From NCBI RefSeq assembly GCF_041080675.1, contig NZ_CP163520.1, forward strand, positions 7,655,501-7,719,500: a stretch of 64,000 nucleotides of DNA, given 5' to 3'. A program made the translations under genes and the position numbers. The DNA comes from Streptomyces sp. cg36. GTDB taxonomy: Bacteria; Actinomycetota; Actinomycetes; Streptomycetales; Streptomycetaceae. Below, one piece after another: positions 16,857-25,298 of the stretch; the first letter of the stretch is position 1, and each line of letters opens with the position of its first letter. The notes under the pieces were generated by a model. That model did no database searches. It saw nothing but the letters and a program-made list of their open reading frames with translations, and was not told the DNA's origin.

Positions 16857-17336
16857 GTGAGCGACGACGCCGGTGTCGGGGACCCACCCCTGTGTGAGGG
16901 GCCCGCGTTGCCCCGGGCGTTCCAGCAGTGGCACGGCTTCCTGTTGTGCGCGGCCGCGAAGGCGGCCACGGGACGCGTCGAGCGGGGCCTGGGCCCACTC
17001 CAGGTGACGATGCGTCAGTTCGGGGTGCTGAGCGTCGTCGCCGCCCGGCCCGGACTGAACCAGCGGGCGGTGGGCGACCTGCTCCGCCTCCACCGCATGA
17101 CCGTCGTCGCCCTCGTCGACAAACTGGAGGGCACGGGGCTGATGGAGCGCAGGCGCGGTCCCGACCGGCGGAAACTGGCACTGCACGTGACCGAGCGCGG
17201 TGCCGTACGCCTCGAAGAGGCGCAGGAGGCGCTGGCCCGGGCGCACCAGGAGTTCCTGAGCCCCTTGACCGCCGAGGAACGCGAAGCCCTGCGCAGGCTG
17301 CTGGTGCGTCTCGTGGTGCGGCGGCCCGGCCTCTGA
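16857..17336 (+). CDS. MarR-family regulator
   Basis: 159 residues. A winged helix is seen at about 55-125: MRQFGVLSVVAARPGLNQRA, then VGDLLRLHRMTVVALVDKLE (recognition helix) and the wing MERRRGPDRRKLALHVTERG. Helices at both ends would form the dimer interface. GTG 16857 sits 6 nt after GGAGGG; ATG 16851 is immediately next to that site and too close. Likely represses the divergent MFS transporter until a phenolic or other small ligand binds. Its 3' end is 11 bp from the convergent methyltransferase gene. Confidence 0.85.
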   Translation: MSDDAGVGDPPLCEGPALPRAFQQWHGFLLCAAAKAATGRVERGLGPLQVTMRQFGVLSVVAARPGLNQRAVGDLLRLHRMTVVALVDKLEGTGLMERRRGPDRRKLALHVTERGAVRLEEAQEALARAHQEFLSPLTAEEREALRRLLVRLVVRRPGL

Positions 17337-17347
17337 GGGGCCCTGGC

Positions 17348-18004
17348 TCAGCCGTCTCCCACAGCGCCGCCGACCGGCCGGCTGGCCCGGACGACCGTGG
17401 CGTACGCCTCCCGCTCACCCGTGGAAGTGGTGACGGTGTGCGGCACCCGCGCGGCGCGTTCGACGCGCAGCTCCGGCAGCTCCGCGCACAGGCGCTCCGG
17501 GGTGAACATCTTCTCCGGCTCGGAGGGACCTTCGAGCCCCCGGCCGAGGTTGTCGACGTGGTGCCCCACGATCACCAGCCGCCCACCGGGGGCCAGCGCC
17601 CCGGCGGCGCGCGCCAGCAGCCGTGCCCGCTGCGGCGGTTCGATGTGGACATAGGTGATGAGGGCCAGTCCGAAGCCGCCCGGCGGCGGTTCGTACGAGG
17701 CCAGGTCCGCGAGGACGGTCGTCACCTCCAGGCCCTGCTCGGCGGCGTCCCGGCGGGTGCGCTCCAGGGCCGCCGCCGAGAAGTCCACGGCCGTCACCCG
17801 CCAGCCGTGGCGCGCCAGCCACAGCGTGTGGCGCCCGGCACCCGCGCCGAGGTCGAGGGCCCGGTGCCCCGGCGCGTCCGGGCGGCCGGACGGGCCCGGC
17901 GACACCAGCGCCAGCTCCTCGACGGCCAGGGGATGGGGAGCGAACGTCCAGCCGACGTCGCCGTGGAGGTAGCGCCGGTCCCAGTACTCCGCCGAATGCG
18001 TCAT
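17348..18004 (-). CDS. class I SAM-dependent methyltransferase
   Basis: 218 residues. The SAM-binding motif I is HRALDLGAGAGRHTLWLARH near residues 45-65, followed by the acidic strand WRVTAVDFSAAALERTR and the post-motif ALAPGGRLVIVGHH. It begins AEYWDRRYLHGDVGW, typical of small methyltransferases of the thiopurine or tellurite-resistance type, but the acceptor is unknown. ATG 18004 sets the start at that conserved segment; the purine run before it (GGGGCGGGG) is modest. Not clearly linked to its neighbours. Confidence 0.85.
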   Translation of the reverse strand: MTHSAEYWDRRYLHGDVGWTFAPHPLAVEELALVSPGPSGRPDAPGHRALDLGAGAGRHTLWLARHGWRVTAVDFSAAALERTRRDAAEQGLEVTTVLADLASYEPPPGGFGLALITYVHIEPPQRARLLARAAGALAPGGRLVIVGHHVDNLGRGLEGPSEPEKMFTPERLCAELPELRVERAARVPHTVTTSTGEREAYATVVRASRPVGGAVGDG

Positions 18005-18122
18005 CCCCGCCCCGTCTGTGCGCGCTGGAAGCAGTCCCGAGCGGACTCGGGCGCCCTGAAGCACCTGACAGCGAAACAGACGGCCGCCACTCCTGTCCAT
18101 CGCGGGAGCACGGGCGCGGTCG

Positions 18123-18869
18123 CTACCGGGGAGGATTGAGCTTGCGGAAGTACGTCCAGCTCGTCTCGTTGGGCTCGCTCCACTTCTCCGGCGCCCGGGC
18201 GAACTCCGGGTGGTGGGCGGCGATGTAGGCGCGGGTGCGCTCGGGGACCTCGGCGTACGAGGCGAGCTTGCGCCCCCGGCAGTGGAAGGTGAGGCCGCCG
18301 GGCCGCTGGCCCCGGGCCATCCAGGGCAGCCACGGCGACATCCGGCTCCACGACATGGTGGCCGGGACGCCGGGTGCGGAACCGGCCAGGTCGGCGCGGT
18401 CGGCGAAGAACTGGAAGAGTTCCAGGGCCCGGTAGGTGTCACCGGCCGAGTGGAGGGGATATTGCGCCACCGGCAGCGGCGACGGGTAGGCGAGGGGGAT
18501 CTCCAGGCTGAAGCAGACCTGCCCGCCCAGTTCCGTCGTCGTTATCGGGAAGGGGCGCCACCGCTGGTTCGCCGGGTCGTTCCAGACGTGCGTCACGGGC
18601 AGGTCCTGCCAGGTCTCCAGGATCTCGCGGGTCACCGGGTCGAGGTAGAAGGCGGCCTCCCGGGTCAGCAGCCGGTAGCCGTCCGGCCCGTCCTCGGCGT
18701 CCTGGACCAGCCGGGCGACGTTCACCCCCTCGAAGCCGAAGACGCGCCGGTACGGCTCGTCGGGCGCCCACGAGTACACGTCGCCGGACCACCAGTACGT
18801 CACCTCCTCGCCGTCGAGCGAGGCCCGGGTGCGGGCGAGGGAGCGCAACAGTTCCGCGGGTGTCGTCAT
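18123..18869 (-). CDS. DUF1838 family protein
   Basis: 248 residues. Motifs typical of DUF1838: EEVTYWWSGDVYSWAPDEPY, RRVFGFEGVNVARLV, LLTREAAFYLDPVTREILE and THVWNDPANQRW. Some relatives carry a Tat signal; none is visible here, so this copy may be cytoplasmic. No known reaction. ATG 18869 starts directly before the conserved helix and has only a weak upstream site. It is separated from the upstream secreted protein gene by a GC-rich hairpin region. Confidence 0.8.
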   Translation of the reverse strand: MTTPAELLRSLARTRASLDGEEVTYWWSGDVYSWAPDEPYRRVFGFEGVNVARLVQDAEDGPDGYRLLTREAAFYLDPVTREILETWQDLPVTHVWNDPANQRWRPFPITTTELGGQVCFSLEIPLAYPSPLPVAQYPLHSAGDTYRALELFQFFADRADLAGSAPGVPATMSWSRMSPWLPWMARGQRPGGLTFHCRGRKLASYAEVPERTRAYIAAHHPEFARAPEKWSEPNETSWTYFRKLNPPR

Positions 18870-18959
18870 GGGTCCACTCTGCGCGACGCGGGCCGGATGC
18901 GAAACTCCCGCCCTCGTGCGGCCGGGGCGCTCCGTGGTGAAGGACCGGGGGCGGCGGTG

Positions 18960-18983
18960 CCCGGCGCGCGCCGCGGCGCCGGG
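18960..18983. terminator. terminator hairpin
   Basis: Perfect 8-bp stem (18960-18967 with 18976-18983) around an 8-nt loop, inside a very GC-rich stretch with other possible pairings (18940-19040). It lies just past the stop of the ricin-CAP gene (19046), so it most likely ends that transcript. Confidence 0.5.
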
Positions 18984-19045
18984 CCCGCGGCACGCGCACG
19001 CACCCGCCGCGCGCGGCGGCGCGGCGCGGCCGGGGAGCGGCCCGG

Positions 19046-19945
19046 TCAGCCGACGAAGTCCTGGGCCCACCAGTAGTTGCCGTTCCCGTCGACGGTCACG
19101 CCGACGCCGGTGTACTTGTAGGCGTCGCCCAGGATGTTCTTCTCGTGCAGCGGTTCCTTGATCCAGGCGTCGACGACCGAGGCGGCGTCCTTCCACATGC
19201 CGGGCGCGCCGGCCGCGTTCTCGGCCACGGAGCCGAACTGGCGCGGGTAGCCGTACTTGCGGAGCGTGTCGAACACCCCGGGGAAGGTCCAGTGCCCCTG
19301 CTGGCCGCGTCGGGCCTCCTCGTCCGCCTCGTCCTGCGCGGTGCGGGCCACGGAGTCCTCGTACTGGAGCGCCGCCTTGCCGTGCTGTACGCGGTAGTTG
19401 TTGACCAGGTCGAACACCTGCCGCTGGAGTGCGGCGGGCGGGTTCTGGCCCTGGTCGCCCCACTTCCACACCTGGGAGGCGGTGTAGTTGCAGGTGTAGA
19501 TCTGCAGCGCGGTGTCGTCGGCGGCGATCCCGCCGGGCACGTCCAGGCACTTGTTGGACTGCGGGTTGATGAGCACGTCGCCCTGGTAGCGGACCCACTT
19601 CTGCGCTCCCGAGCCGTTGCAGTCCCACAGTCGCACGGGGGTGCGGTCGGCGGTGCCGCTGTTGGCCACGTCCAGGCACTTGCCGAACGCGCTCATCGTC
19701 GCGCCGATCTGCCCGGGCTGCTCGGTGTAGGTCCACTTCTGCGACGCGGTGCCGTTGCAGCCGTGGATCTGTACGGGGGTGCCACTGGTCTGGATGCCGC
19801 CGCGCACGTCGAGGCACTTGCCTCCGAGCCCCACGACCTGGCCGGTCAGCTGCGCGGCCTGCGCCGTGGCCGGAACGGCGGCGATGCCCAGCGCGGCCAC
19901 CGCCAGCGTTCCCCATAGGTGCGACTTCTTGAGCGCCAGTCCCAT
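19046..19945 (-). CDS. secreted ricin-type lectin and CAP domain protein
   Basis: 299 residues. A signal peptide (WGTLAVAALGIAAVPATAQA) is followed by a ricin-type beta-trefoil (about 32-165) with three repeats such as GKCLDVRGGIQTSGTPVQIH and GKCLDVANSG, each ending in a QKW-like motif. From about 175 to the end is a CAP/SCP domain: FDLVNNYRVQHGKAALQYED, FGSVAENAAG, LHEKNILG and WWAQDF. The lectin half should bind glycans; CAP domains in bacteria are secreted and poorly understood. ATG 19945 has AAGGAGGGA 5 nt upstream. Lectin-CAP fusion suggests targeting to a cell wall or polysaccharide. Confidence 0.85.
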   Translation of the reverse strand: MGLALKKSHLWGTLAVAALGIAAVPATAQAAQLTGQVVGLGGKCLDVRGGIQTSGTPVQIHGCNGTASQKWTYTEQPGQIGATMSAFGKCLDVANSGTADRTPVRLWDCNGSGAQKWVRYQGDVLINPQSNKCLDVPGGIAADDTALQIYTCNYTASQVWKWGDQGQNPPAALQRQVFDLVNNYRVQHGKAALQYEDSVARTAQDEADEEARRGQQGHWTFPGVFDTLRKYGYPRQFGSVAENAAGAPGMWKDAASVVDAWIKEPLHEKNILGDAYKYTGVGVTVDGNGNYWWAQDFVG

Positions 19946-20071
19946 GGCGGTCCCTCCTTGTCCTCGCGTCCTCGGCCCGGGCGCGTCACCAGGGCCGTTC
20001 ACCTCGTGGAGGACGGTAGGAAGGGGCAGTCCACATCCGATAAACGCCCACTGACCGGGGAGGCGGCGGTG

Positions 20072-22522
20072 TCAGCCGGTGAGCAGGAGGGGCACGATGA
20101 CCCCGGCCACGACGAGGGCGGTGACGGCGACGATGAGCATGACCTGGAAGTCGCCGAGGCCGTTGGCCCACTGGGTCAGCGAGGTGGCCCCGGTGCGCGG
20201 CGCAACGTCCGGCCGGGGTGGGGGCACGGGCCTGCGGTCGGTTCGGGGCCCGCGCTTTGCGGTGTGTGAGGCGCGGACGGCCTCCTCGATGGCGCGCAGC
20301 CAGTCCGCCCGTTCCCCCGGCGGCAGTTGTCGCGCGACGGTGTCGGCCGAGTGGCGCAGGGTTTCGGTGTGCGCGGCGACGGCGCGGGCGGCGCCCGTGA
20401 GCAGCTGCGGCTGCGTGGGCAGGGCGCGTACGAGCATGACCATGCAGTGGCGGCGCTGGTGCTCGCCGAGGCGGGGGCTGCTGAGCACCCGGTCGAGGAA
20501 GCCGTCGTCCTCGGGCTCGGCGGCGTCCGCCCGCTCCGGTGGGGCGGGGGCCTCGTGCTGGGCGATGAGGGCGGCGAGGAGCGCGTCGGGGCCGATGCCG
20601 CCCAGATACGTGCGGTCGGGCGCGGGGTAGAGGGCGCGGGCCATGCGGCGCAGCTTCAGAACGGTGTCCGGGGCCAGGTCGGGGGGACGGGGGAAACCGC
20701 GGTAGTGGAAGTCCCACGCCGTTTCGAAGACGCCGTTGGCCTCGCCCTTGGTCCTGGCGCGCCCCATGCCCTGCACGGTGATCAGGGTGCGCAACAGGTC
20801 GGGGTCGAGGGCCAGTTCCTCTCTGCGGGCGGCACGCTGGACGTGTTTCATCTCGTGCTCGATGAGGACGGCCTGGGCCGGGATGTCGTCGGTGAACCGG
20901 TCGGGCACGTCGAGCAGGACCCGGGCCAGGGCGTCCATGTGCACGGCGAGGACGGCTGGGTCGTCGTCCTCGCCGGGCTCGGGCGTCGGCGGCGGTTCGA
21001 GAGCCGGTCGCCGGTCGGTGTGGTCCCGGTCGGGGCTGTCGTCCGAGGGGCGGACCAGGTCGCCCCGGTGGACGGCGGCGGCGTTGGTGAACCGTCCGGG
21101 GGCGTCGGACCCGGGGTCGGCCAGGATGTCCGGCTCGGGGGCGCCCGGGGTGTCCGGCGGTGGCGGGGCGGCTGCCCGCAGCTGTTCGCGCGCGTCCTCG
21201 GCGTTCCAGTCGTCGGGCACGCCCGCCCGGTGCAGGGTGGCCAGCCGGCGGCCGAAGTCCCGTTCGGCCTGCTCGCGGAGCCGGAGGGGATCGGTGTTCC
21301 GGTACACCGCCCGGGGCGCCAGGGGCACGGCGAGCCCGGTGGTGAGGGCGGCGTTGCGGATCCGCAGCTGCCGCCACCAGGCGTCGACGGAGCGGGCCAG
21401 CAGCAGTACGCGGATGCGCCGGCCCGGCGCCTCGTGGGAGGAGAGCGCGGCCAGCAGCTGCTCGACCTGGGCGAGACGGGACTCGGCGTAGTCGACGACC
21501 ACGAGGACGGGACGGACCAGATGGCGGAGCATGCCGTACGGCGGGGGCTGCAGCACCGGTTCCTCGGACAGGAAACCGGCGGTCCAGGGGACGTCCCGCC
21601 CGCCGGGCCGCCCGGCGGAGGGGCGGCGCTCGGAGAGCCGGCGGGCGAGCTCGGTCGCCACCCGGGTCTTGCCGGTCCCACCGGGCCCGTGCACGACGGC
21701 GACGTCCATCGGCCGTTCACTGGTGGACCACTCCCACAGGGCGTCCAGCTCGGAGTCGAGGCCGGTGAACTCCACTGTTTCGGAGCGGGGGGAGAGCAGG
21801 TAGGAGGCGGCCGAGGCGGGCCGGGGCGGGTTGTCGAAGAGCCCGTCGATGTCCGCGGGCTCCAGCCTCGGGCGCGTTCCGGTGGCCTGTTCGAGGATGT
21901 CGCCGAACTCCCGGTCGTCCAGCAACTGCCGTACGGGCAGCGCCTCCAGGCGGCCGTGGTTCCACCCCCGGGGCGCGGTGGTGACGAGGCCGAGGAGCAG
22001 GTCCTCGCAGAACACCCCGGCGCCGGAGATCCCCTGCCAGGGGGAGGAGCCCGCGTCGCCCTCGGGCGGCTGCCCGTCGATCTGCAGGCTGTAGGGGTGC
22101 GACGCGTTGTCGACCACGTTGATCCGCCCGGTCACGGCGGCCGGTTCCCGGTGCCGCCACGCCCCGCCCGCCGCGTCCACCCCACCGCGTACGGCGGCAC
22201 GGGGCAGGCCCACCGCCGAACACTCCGGCACCGGCGTGGGTTTGGTGCAGGTCAGTTCGCCCCAGCGGACCGGGGCGAACACCTCTCCCAGCTGCTGCGG
22301 TCGGCAGCGCAGCAGCACCGCGTCCCCGCCCTGCCAGGCCACTTCGGCGCGGGCCTTGGGGCCGGGGCCGCTGCTGAGCAGGCGCACCACGGGGGGTGCC
22401 GCCTCCGCTCCGGCGACGGGCCCCGCCAGATGACGGGCCGTCAGGATCACACCGGGTGCGACCACGCATCCGGCGCCGACGCCGTTCAGGTACTCGACCG
22501 AGACCGCCCGGTTCCAGGACAT
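20072..22522 (-). CDS. trypsin-like and STAND NTPase membrane protein
   Basis: 816 residues. Residues 1-200 are a trypsin-like domain with a probable triad His31 (ILTARH), Asp67 (QGGDAVLL) and Ser166 (GISGAGVF). A P-loop NTPase follows: GPGGTGKT at 279-286 and a Walker-B-like RPVLVVVDYAE. The region around 430-520 is Pro/Asp-rich and disordered, then helices, and a single membrane helix near the C terminus (VMLIVAVTALVVAGVIVPLL). This order matches predicted NTP-dependent conflict proteins of multicellular bacteria, in which STAND regulates a protease effector. The ATG lies 11 bp after the Trypco2-like gene with no clear RBS, so translation is probably coupled. Confidence 0.8.
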   Translation of the reverse strand: MSWNRAVSVEYLNGVGAGCVVAPGVILTARHLAGPVAGAEAAPPVVRLLSSGPGPKARAEVAWQGGDAVLLRCRPQQLGEVFAPVRWGELTCTKPTPVPECSAVGLPRAAVRGGVDAAGGAWRHREPAAVTGRINVVDNASHPYSLQIDGQPPEGDAGSSPWQGISGAGVFCEDLLLGLVTTAPRGWNHGRLEALPVRQLLDDREFGDILEQATGTRPRLEPADIDGLFDNPPRPASAASYLLSPRSETVEFTGLDSELDALWEWSTSERPMDVAVVHGPGGTGKTRVATELARRLSERRPSAGRPGGRDVPWTAGFLSEEPVLQPPPYGMLRHLVRPVLVVVDYAESRLAQVEQLLAALSSHEAPGRRIRVLLLARSVDAWWRQLRIRNAALTTGLAVPLAPRAVYRNTDPLRLREQAERDFGRRLATLHRAGVPDDWNAEDAREQLRAAAPPPPDTPGAPEPDILADPGSDAPGRFTNAAAVHRGDLVRPSDDSPDRDHTDRRPALEPPPTPEPGEDDDPAVLAVHMDALARVLLDVPDRFTDDIPAQAVLIEHEMKHVQRAARREELALDPDLLRTLITVQGMGRARTKGEANGVFETAWDFHYRGFPRPPDLAPDTVLKLRRMARALYPAPDRTYLGGIGPDALLAALIAQHEAPAPPERADAAEPEDDGFLDRVLSSPRLGEHQRRHCMVMLVRALPTQPQLLTGAARAVAAHTETLRHSADTVARQLPPGERADWLRAIEEAVRASHTAKRGPRTDRRPVPPPRPDVAPRTGATSLTQWANGLGDFQVMLIVAVTALVVAGVIVPLLLTG

Positions 22523-22533
22523 GGCGGGCCCGG

Positions 22534-22857
22534 CTAGGAGAAGGGCCGTTCACGGCGGGTGGGGTCCTCGCCGACTTCGCCGTGGTCGCCGACCGTCACC
22601 GGCCCGTCGGTGTTCAGGGTGACGGTCATGCGGTGGGTCTGCCCGAGCGAGCGTTCGCGGCGGGCGTCGGCGGAGACCACGAACGCCTTGACGCCGCCGG
22701 AGGCCGCGGAGGTTCTGCGGATCTCGATGACGAAGTCGAGGACGACTTCCTTGACCTGGAAGCGGATGTGCGGAGTCGGCCACTCCCGCTGCGCCTCCTG
22801 GAGACCGGCGCGCACCGCCTTGATCGCCTCGGACAGCTCCGTGCCTTCGAATGCCAT
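22534..22857 (-). CDS. Trypco2-like trypsin-co-occurring domain protein
   Basis: 107 residues. The layout ELSEAIKAVRAGLQEAQREW, IRFQVKEVVLDFVIEIRRT, GGVKAFVVSADARRERSL and THRMTVTLNTDG matches the small Trypco2 domain described next to trypsin-like proteases in bacterial conflict systems. No signal or membrane segment. ATG 22857 has GGGGGAA just upstream. It is the first gene of a two-gene unit with the trypsin-STAND protein, probably as its partner or regulator. The family role is a published prediction that I recall; no activity can be read from the sequence. Confidence 0.7.
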   Translation of the reverse strand: MAFEGTELSEAIKAVRAGLQEAQREWPTPHIRFQVKEVVLDFVIEIRRTSAASGGVKAFVVSADARRERSLGQTHRMTVTLNTDGPVTVGDHGEVGEDPTRRERPFS

Positions 22858-23027
22858 GGGTTCCCCCGCTCACGTTCGACACGCGGGACCAGTCTGCCCA
22901 GCCACGCGGCCGTGGGGGAAGAGGAACGCGCCACCGGGGCGTGGCCGCGGCGCGCGCTCCGTCCTGCCGCCGTCACTGAGGGGAGTGGTGTGGTCCGTGG
23001 GGCGGAGTGGGGTTCTCCGCCCCGGGG

Positions 23028-23570
23028 TCATGAACGTCGCTGGGCGCGGTGGGCGGCGACGCGTACGCGGGTGCCGCAGCGCGTCGAGCAGTACCGCTGG
23101 GGTGACTTGCGGCCGGTGTCGATGAAGTGGCGGTCGCAGCCCGGAGCCGCGCACCGGCCCCAGGCGCAGTGGCCGCGCTCGCTGAGCCAGAGGGCCAGGG
23201 CCAGGGCGCAGGTGGACAGGAGCCAGTGGGCGGGGTCGGCTCCGGGAGGCGTCTGGGAATGCAGCGCCCAGGGCCGTTCGGGCAGCCGGACCAGCCGGGG
23301 GCGGGACGGGTGGCGGTCGAGCAGAGCGTTGATGGCCTCGGCGGCCCGGTCCGTGTCGTCCGTGTCCAGGATGCGGGCGAGGGGCGCGATGGCCTCGCGC
23401 AGCTCCCGGCCCGTGGCCTCGGTGAGGCCGAGGTCCGGCCCGCCGTGGCGGTCCACCACACCCTGGAGCTCCTGCGCCGTCGCCGTCGCGTCCTGCTGGA
23501 CGGTGTTGACCAGTTCGACCAGGAAGTGGAGTCCACGCGGTCTGTTGTCGTCGGCGGGCTGCCCCTGCAT
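23028..23570 (-). CDS. CGNR-type zinc finger regulator
   Basis: 180 residues. The C terminus has a four-Cys zinc site (GRCAAPGC and RYCSTRCGTRVRVAAHR) where CGTR replaces the usual CGNR; it binds DNA in this family. The N-terminal part (GLHFLVELVNTVQQ onward, to about residue 115) corresponds to the ABATE ligand-binding region. ATG 23570 follows GGAGGAG at 6 nt and is preferred over in-frame starts at 23606 and 23687. It diverges from an FAD monooxygenase across a short region with a long inverted repeat, so it likely controls that gene. Confidence 0.8.
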   Translation of the reverse strand: MQGQPADDNRPRGLHFLVELVNTVQQDATATAQELQGVVDRHGGPDLGLTEATGRELREAIAPLARILDTDDTDRAAEAINALLDRHPSRPRLVRLPERPWALHSQTPPGADPAHWLLSTCALALALWLSERGHCAWGRCAAPGCDRHFIDTGRKSPQRYCSTRCGTRVRVAAHRAQRRS

Positions 23571-23607
23571 CCGTAACTCCTCCACGTCATCGGCGCTTCC
23601 GACCATG

Positions 23608-23636
23608 GTAACGTCAAAAACGAATGTTGGCGTTAC
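23608..23636. promoter_or_regulatory. inverted repeat operator, CGNR regulator/monooxygenase
   Basis: Arms GTAACGTCAAAA (23608-23619) and TGTTGGCGTTAC (23625-23636) pair at 10 of 12 positions with a 5-nt spacer. The region is AT-rich against its surroundings and lies in the 86-bp gap between the regulator start (23570) and the monooxygenase start (23657), so one bound dimer could control both promoters. Confidence 0.55.
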
Positions 23637-23656
23637 TCCCGTTTTCGGTGCCGTGG

Positions 23657-25267
23657 ATGGAGGCCCTCTTGTTCCCGTCGAGGACATCAGTGCTGGTGGT
23701 CGGGGGAGGGCCGGTCGGTCTGACCCTCTCGGGTCTGCTCAGCGGCTACGGCGTGGACCACCTCCTGGTCGAGAGGCGGCGCACCGCCTCGCGCCACCCC
23801 AGGGCCCGCGGCGTCTCCGCCCGTTCCATGGAGGTCTTCCGCCGGATGGGCCTGGAGGACGCCGTCCGCGCCGTAGGGCTCCCGGCCTCGCAGGTCTTCT
23901 TCTACCGGGGCCGCGACCTGGTCGACCCCGACTTCGTCCGCACCGGAGTGGCCGCACCGGCCGACGGGGAACCGGAACGCACCCCCTCGCCGGGCCTCAT
24001 CTGCTCCCAGGACCAGCTGGAACCGCTCCTGCTGTGCCACGCCGCCGGCCCGGACGCCTCGCGGGTGCGCTTCGGTGTGCGGCTGGTGTCGTGCGCGGAG
24101 GGCGACGACGGGGTGGACGCGGTGGTCGAGGACGCCGCCACCGGCGCCCGGCACACCGTCCGCGCCGACTGGGTGGTGGGCTGCGACGGCGCCGGCAGCG
24201 CGGTGCGCGACGGCGCGGGCATCGCCATGACCGGTCCGACCGGTCTGGGCAGATATCTGAGCATCCGCTTCGAGGCGCCGCTGGGCGAGCTGGTGGCCGA
24301 CCGCGCCAGCGCCTCGTACTTCCTCACCGACCGGGCGCGGGGCGGTTTCCTGGCGGTCGACAACGACCGGCACTGGATCTACCAGTACCCGCTGCCCGCC
24401 GACGGTACGGCCGAGCCGGGCCACTTCGACCACCAGCGGCTGGCCGCTCTCGTCCGGACGGCCGCCGGTGTCCCGGACCTCGACGTGACCGTGCGCGACA
24501 CCATGACCTGGCGCATGGACGCCCGGCTGGCAGGCGCCTACCGCCGTTCCCGGATCCTGCTCGCGGGTGATGCCGCACATCTGACACCGCCGACCGGCGG
24601 ACACGGCATGAACACCGGGATCGGGGACGCGGACAACCTCGCCTGGAAGCTCGCCGCCGTCACCGCCGGGTACGCCGGGGCCGCTCTGCTGGACACGTAC
24701 GAGAGCGAACGGCGCCCCATCGCCCGCCAGGTCATCGACATCTCCACCGCCAACGCGCGCAACCGCGCGGGCTACCGCATCGACGACGAACTCCTGCTGA
24801 CGGCGGTCTACCGCTCCACGGCCGTCGTCCCGGCGCCCGGCGGCGGCGCCGAGAGCGCCCTGGACCCCGCCGCGGACCTCGGCGGACGCTGCCTGCGGGG
24901 CGGGCGCGTGCCGCACGTGCCCCTGCTCGGCGGCTCCGGGGCCGTCACGTCCACCCTGGACCTGGTCGGCCCCGGGTTCACGCTGCTGACCGGGGCGGAG
25001 AGCCCGTACTGGCGCCGACAGGCCGACGCGGTCGGGGACGGGGTCCCCCTCGCCGCCCGCGCCCTGGCCACCGGGACCCGGCGTGCGGCCGACGCCGGGC
25101 GCTGGGAGCGGCTGACGGGCACTCCGGCGCCGGACGCCGTCCTGCTGCTGCGTCCCGACGGTCACATCGCCTGGAGCGCCGACGGCCCCACGGGCGAACT
25201 CCCGGGCGTGCTGCGGAGGGTCCTGGCCCGCGAGAGTGGCACCGGCGGCGCGCGGAACCGCTGCTGA
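23657..25267 (+). CDS. FAD-dependent aromatic monooxygenase
   Basis: 536 residues of the PHBH/polyketide hydroxylase family. Motifs: the N-terminal FAD dinucleotide fold VLVVGGGPVGLTLSGLLSGY, the mid-sequence WVVGCDGAGSAVR, and the second FAD motif RILLAGDAAHLTPPTGGHGM with NTGIGDADNLAWKL. A C-terminal thioredoxin-like domain (about 400-530) lacks an obvious CxxC. It should hydroxylate an aromatic or polyketide substrate using NAD(P)H and oxygen. ATG 23657 lacks a good RBS; TTG 23669, four codons later, follows GGAGG at 5 nt and may be the true start. Probably controlled by the divergent CGNR regulator; could serve degradation or antibiotic inactivation. Confidence 0.85.
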   Translation: MEALLFPSRTSVLVVGGGPVGLTLSGLLSGYGVDHLLVERRRTASRHPRARGVSARSMEVFRRMGLEDAVRAVGLPASQVFFYRGRDLVDPDFVRTGVAAPADGEPERTPSPGLICSQDQLEPLLLCHAAGPDASRVRFGVRLVSCAEGDDGVDAVVEDAATGARHTVRADWVVGCDGAGSAVRDGAGIAMTGPTGLGRYLSIRFEAPLGELVADRASASYFLTDRARGGFLAVDNDRHWIYQYPLPADGTAEPGHFDHQRLAALVRTAAGVPDLDVTVRDTMTWRMDARLAGAYRRSRILLAGDAAHLTPPTGGHGMNTGIGDADNLAWKLAAVTAGYAGAALLDTYESERRPIARQVIDISTANARNRAGYRIDDELLLTAVYRSTAVVPAPGGGAESALDPAADLGGRCLRGGRVPHVPLLGGSGAVTSTLDLVGPGFTLLTGAESPYWRRQADAVGDGVPLAARALATGTRRAADAGRWERLTGTPAPDAVLLLRPDGHIAWSADGPTGELPGVLRRVLARESGTGGARNRC

Positions 25268-25291
25268 CGAGCGGTCCGCGCGCCGCCGGTG
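25240..25291. terminator. strong bidirectional terminator
   Basis: A perfect 17-bp GC-rich stem (25240-25256 with 25275-25291) that can be extended into the loop past a one-base bulge. It begins inside the last codons of the monooxygenase gene and ends 8 bp before the stop of the convergent peptidoglycan-binding gene. Confidence 0.75.
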
Positions 25292-25298
25292 GCGGGGA

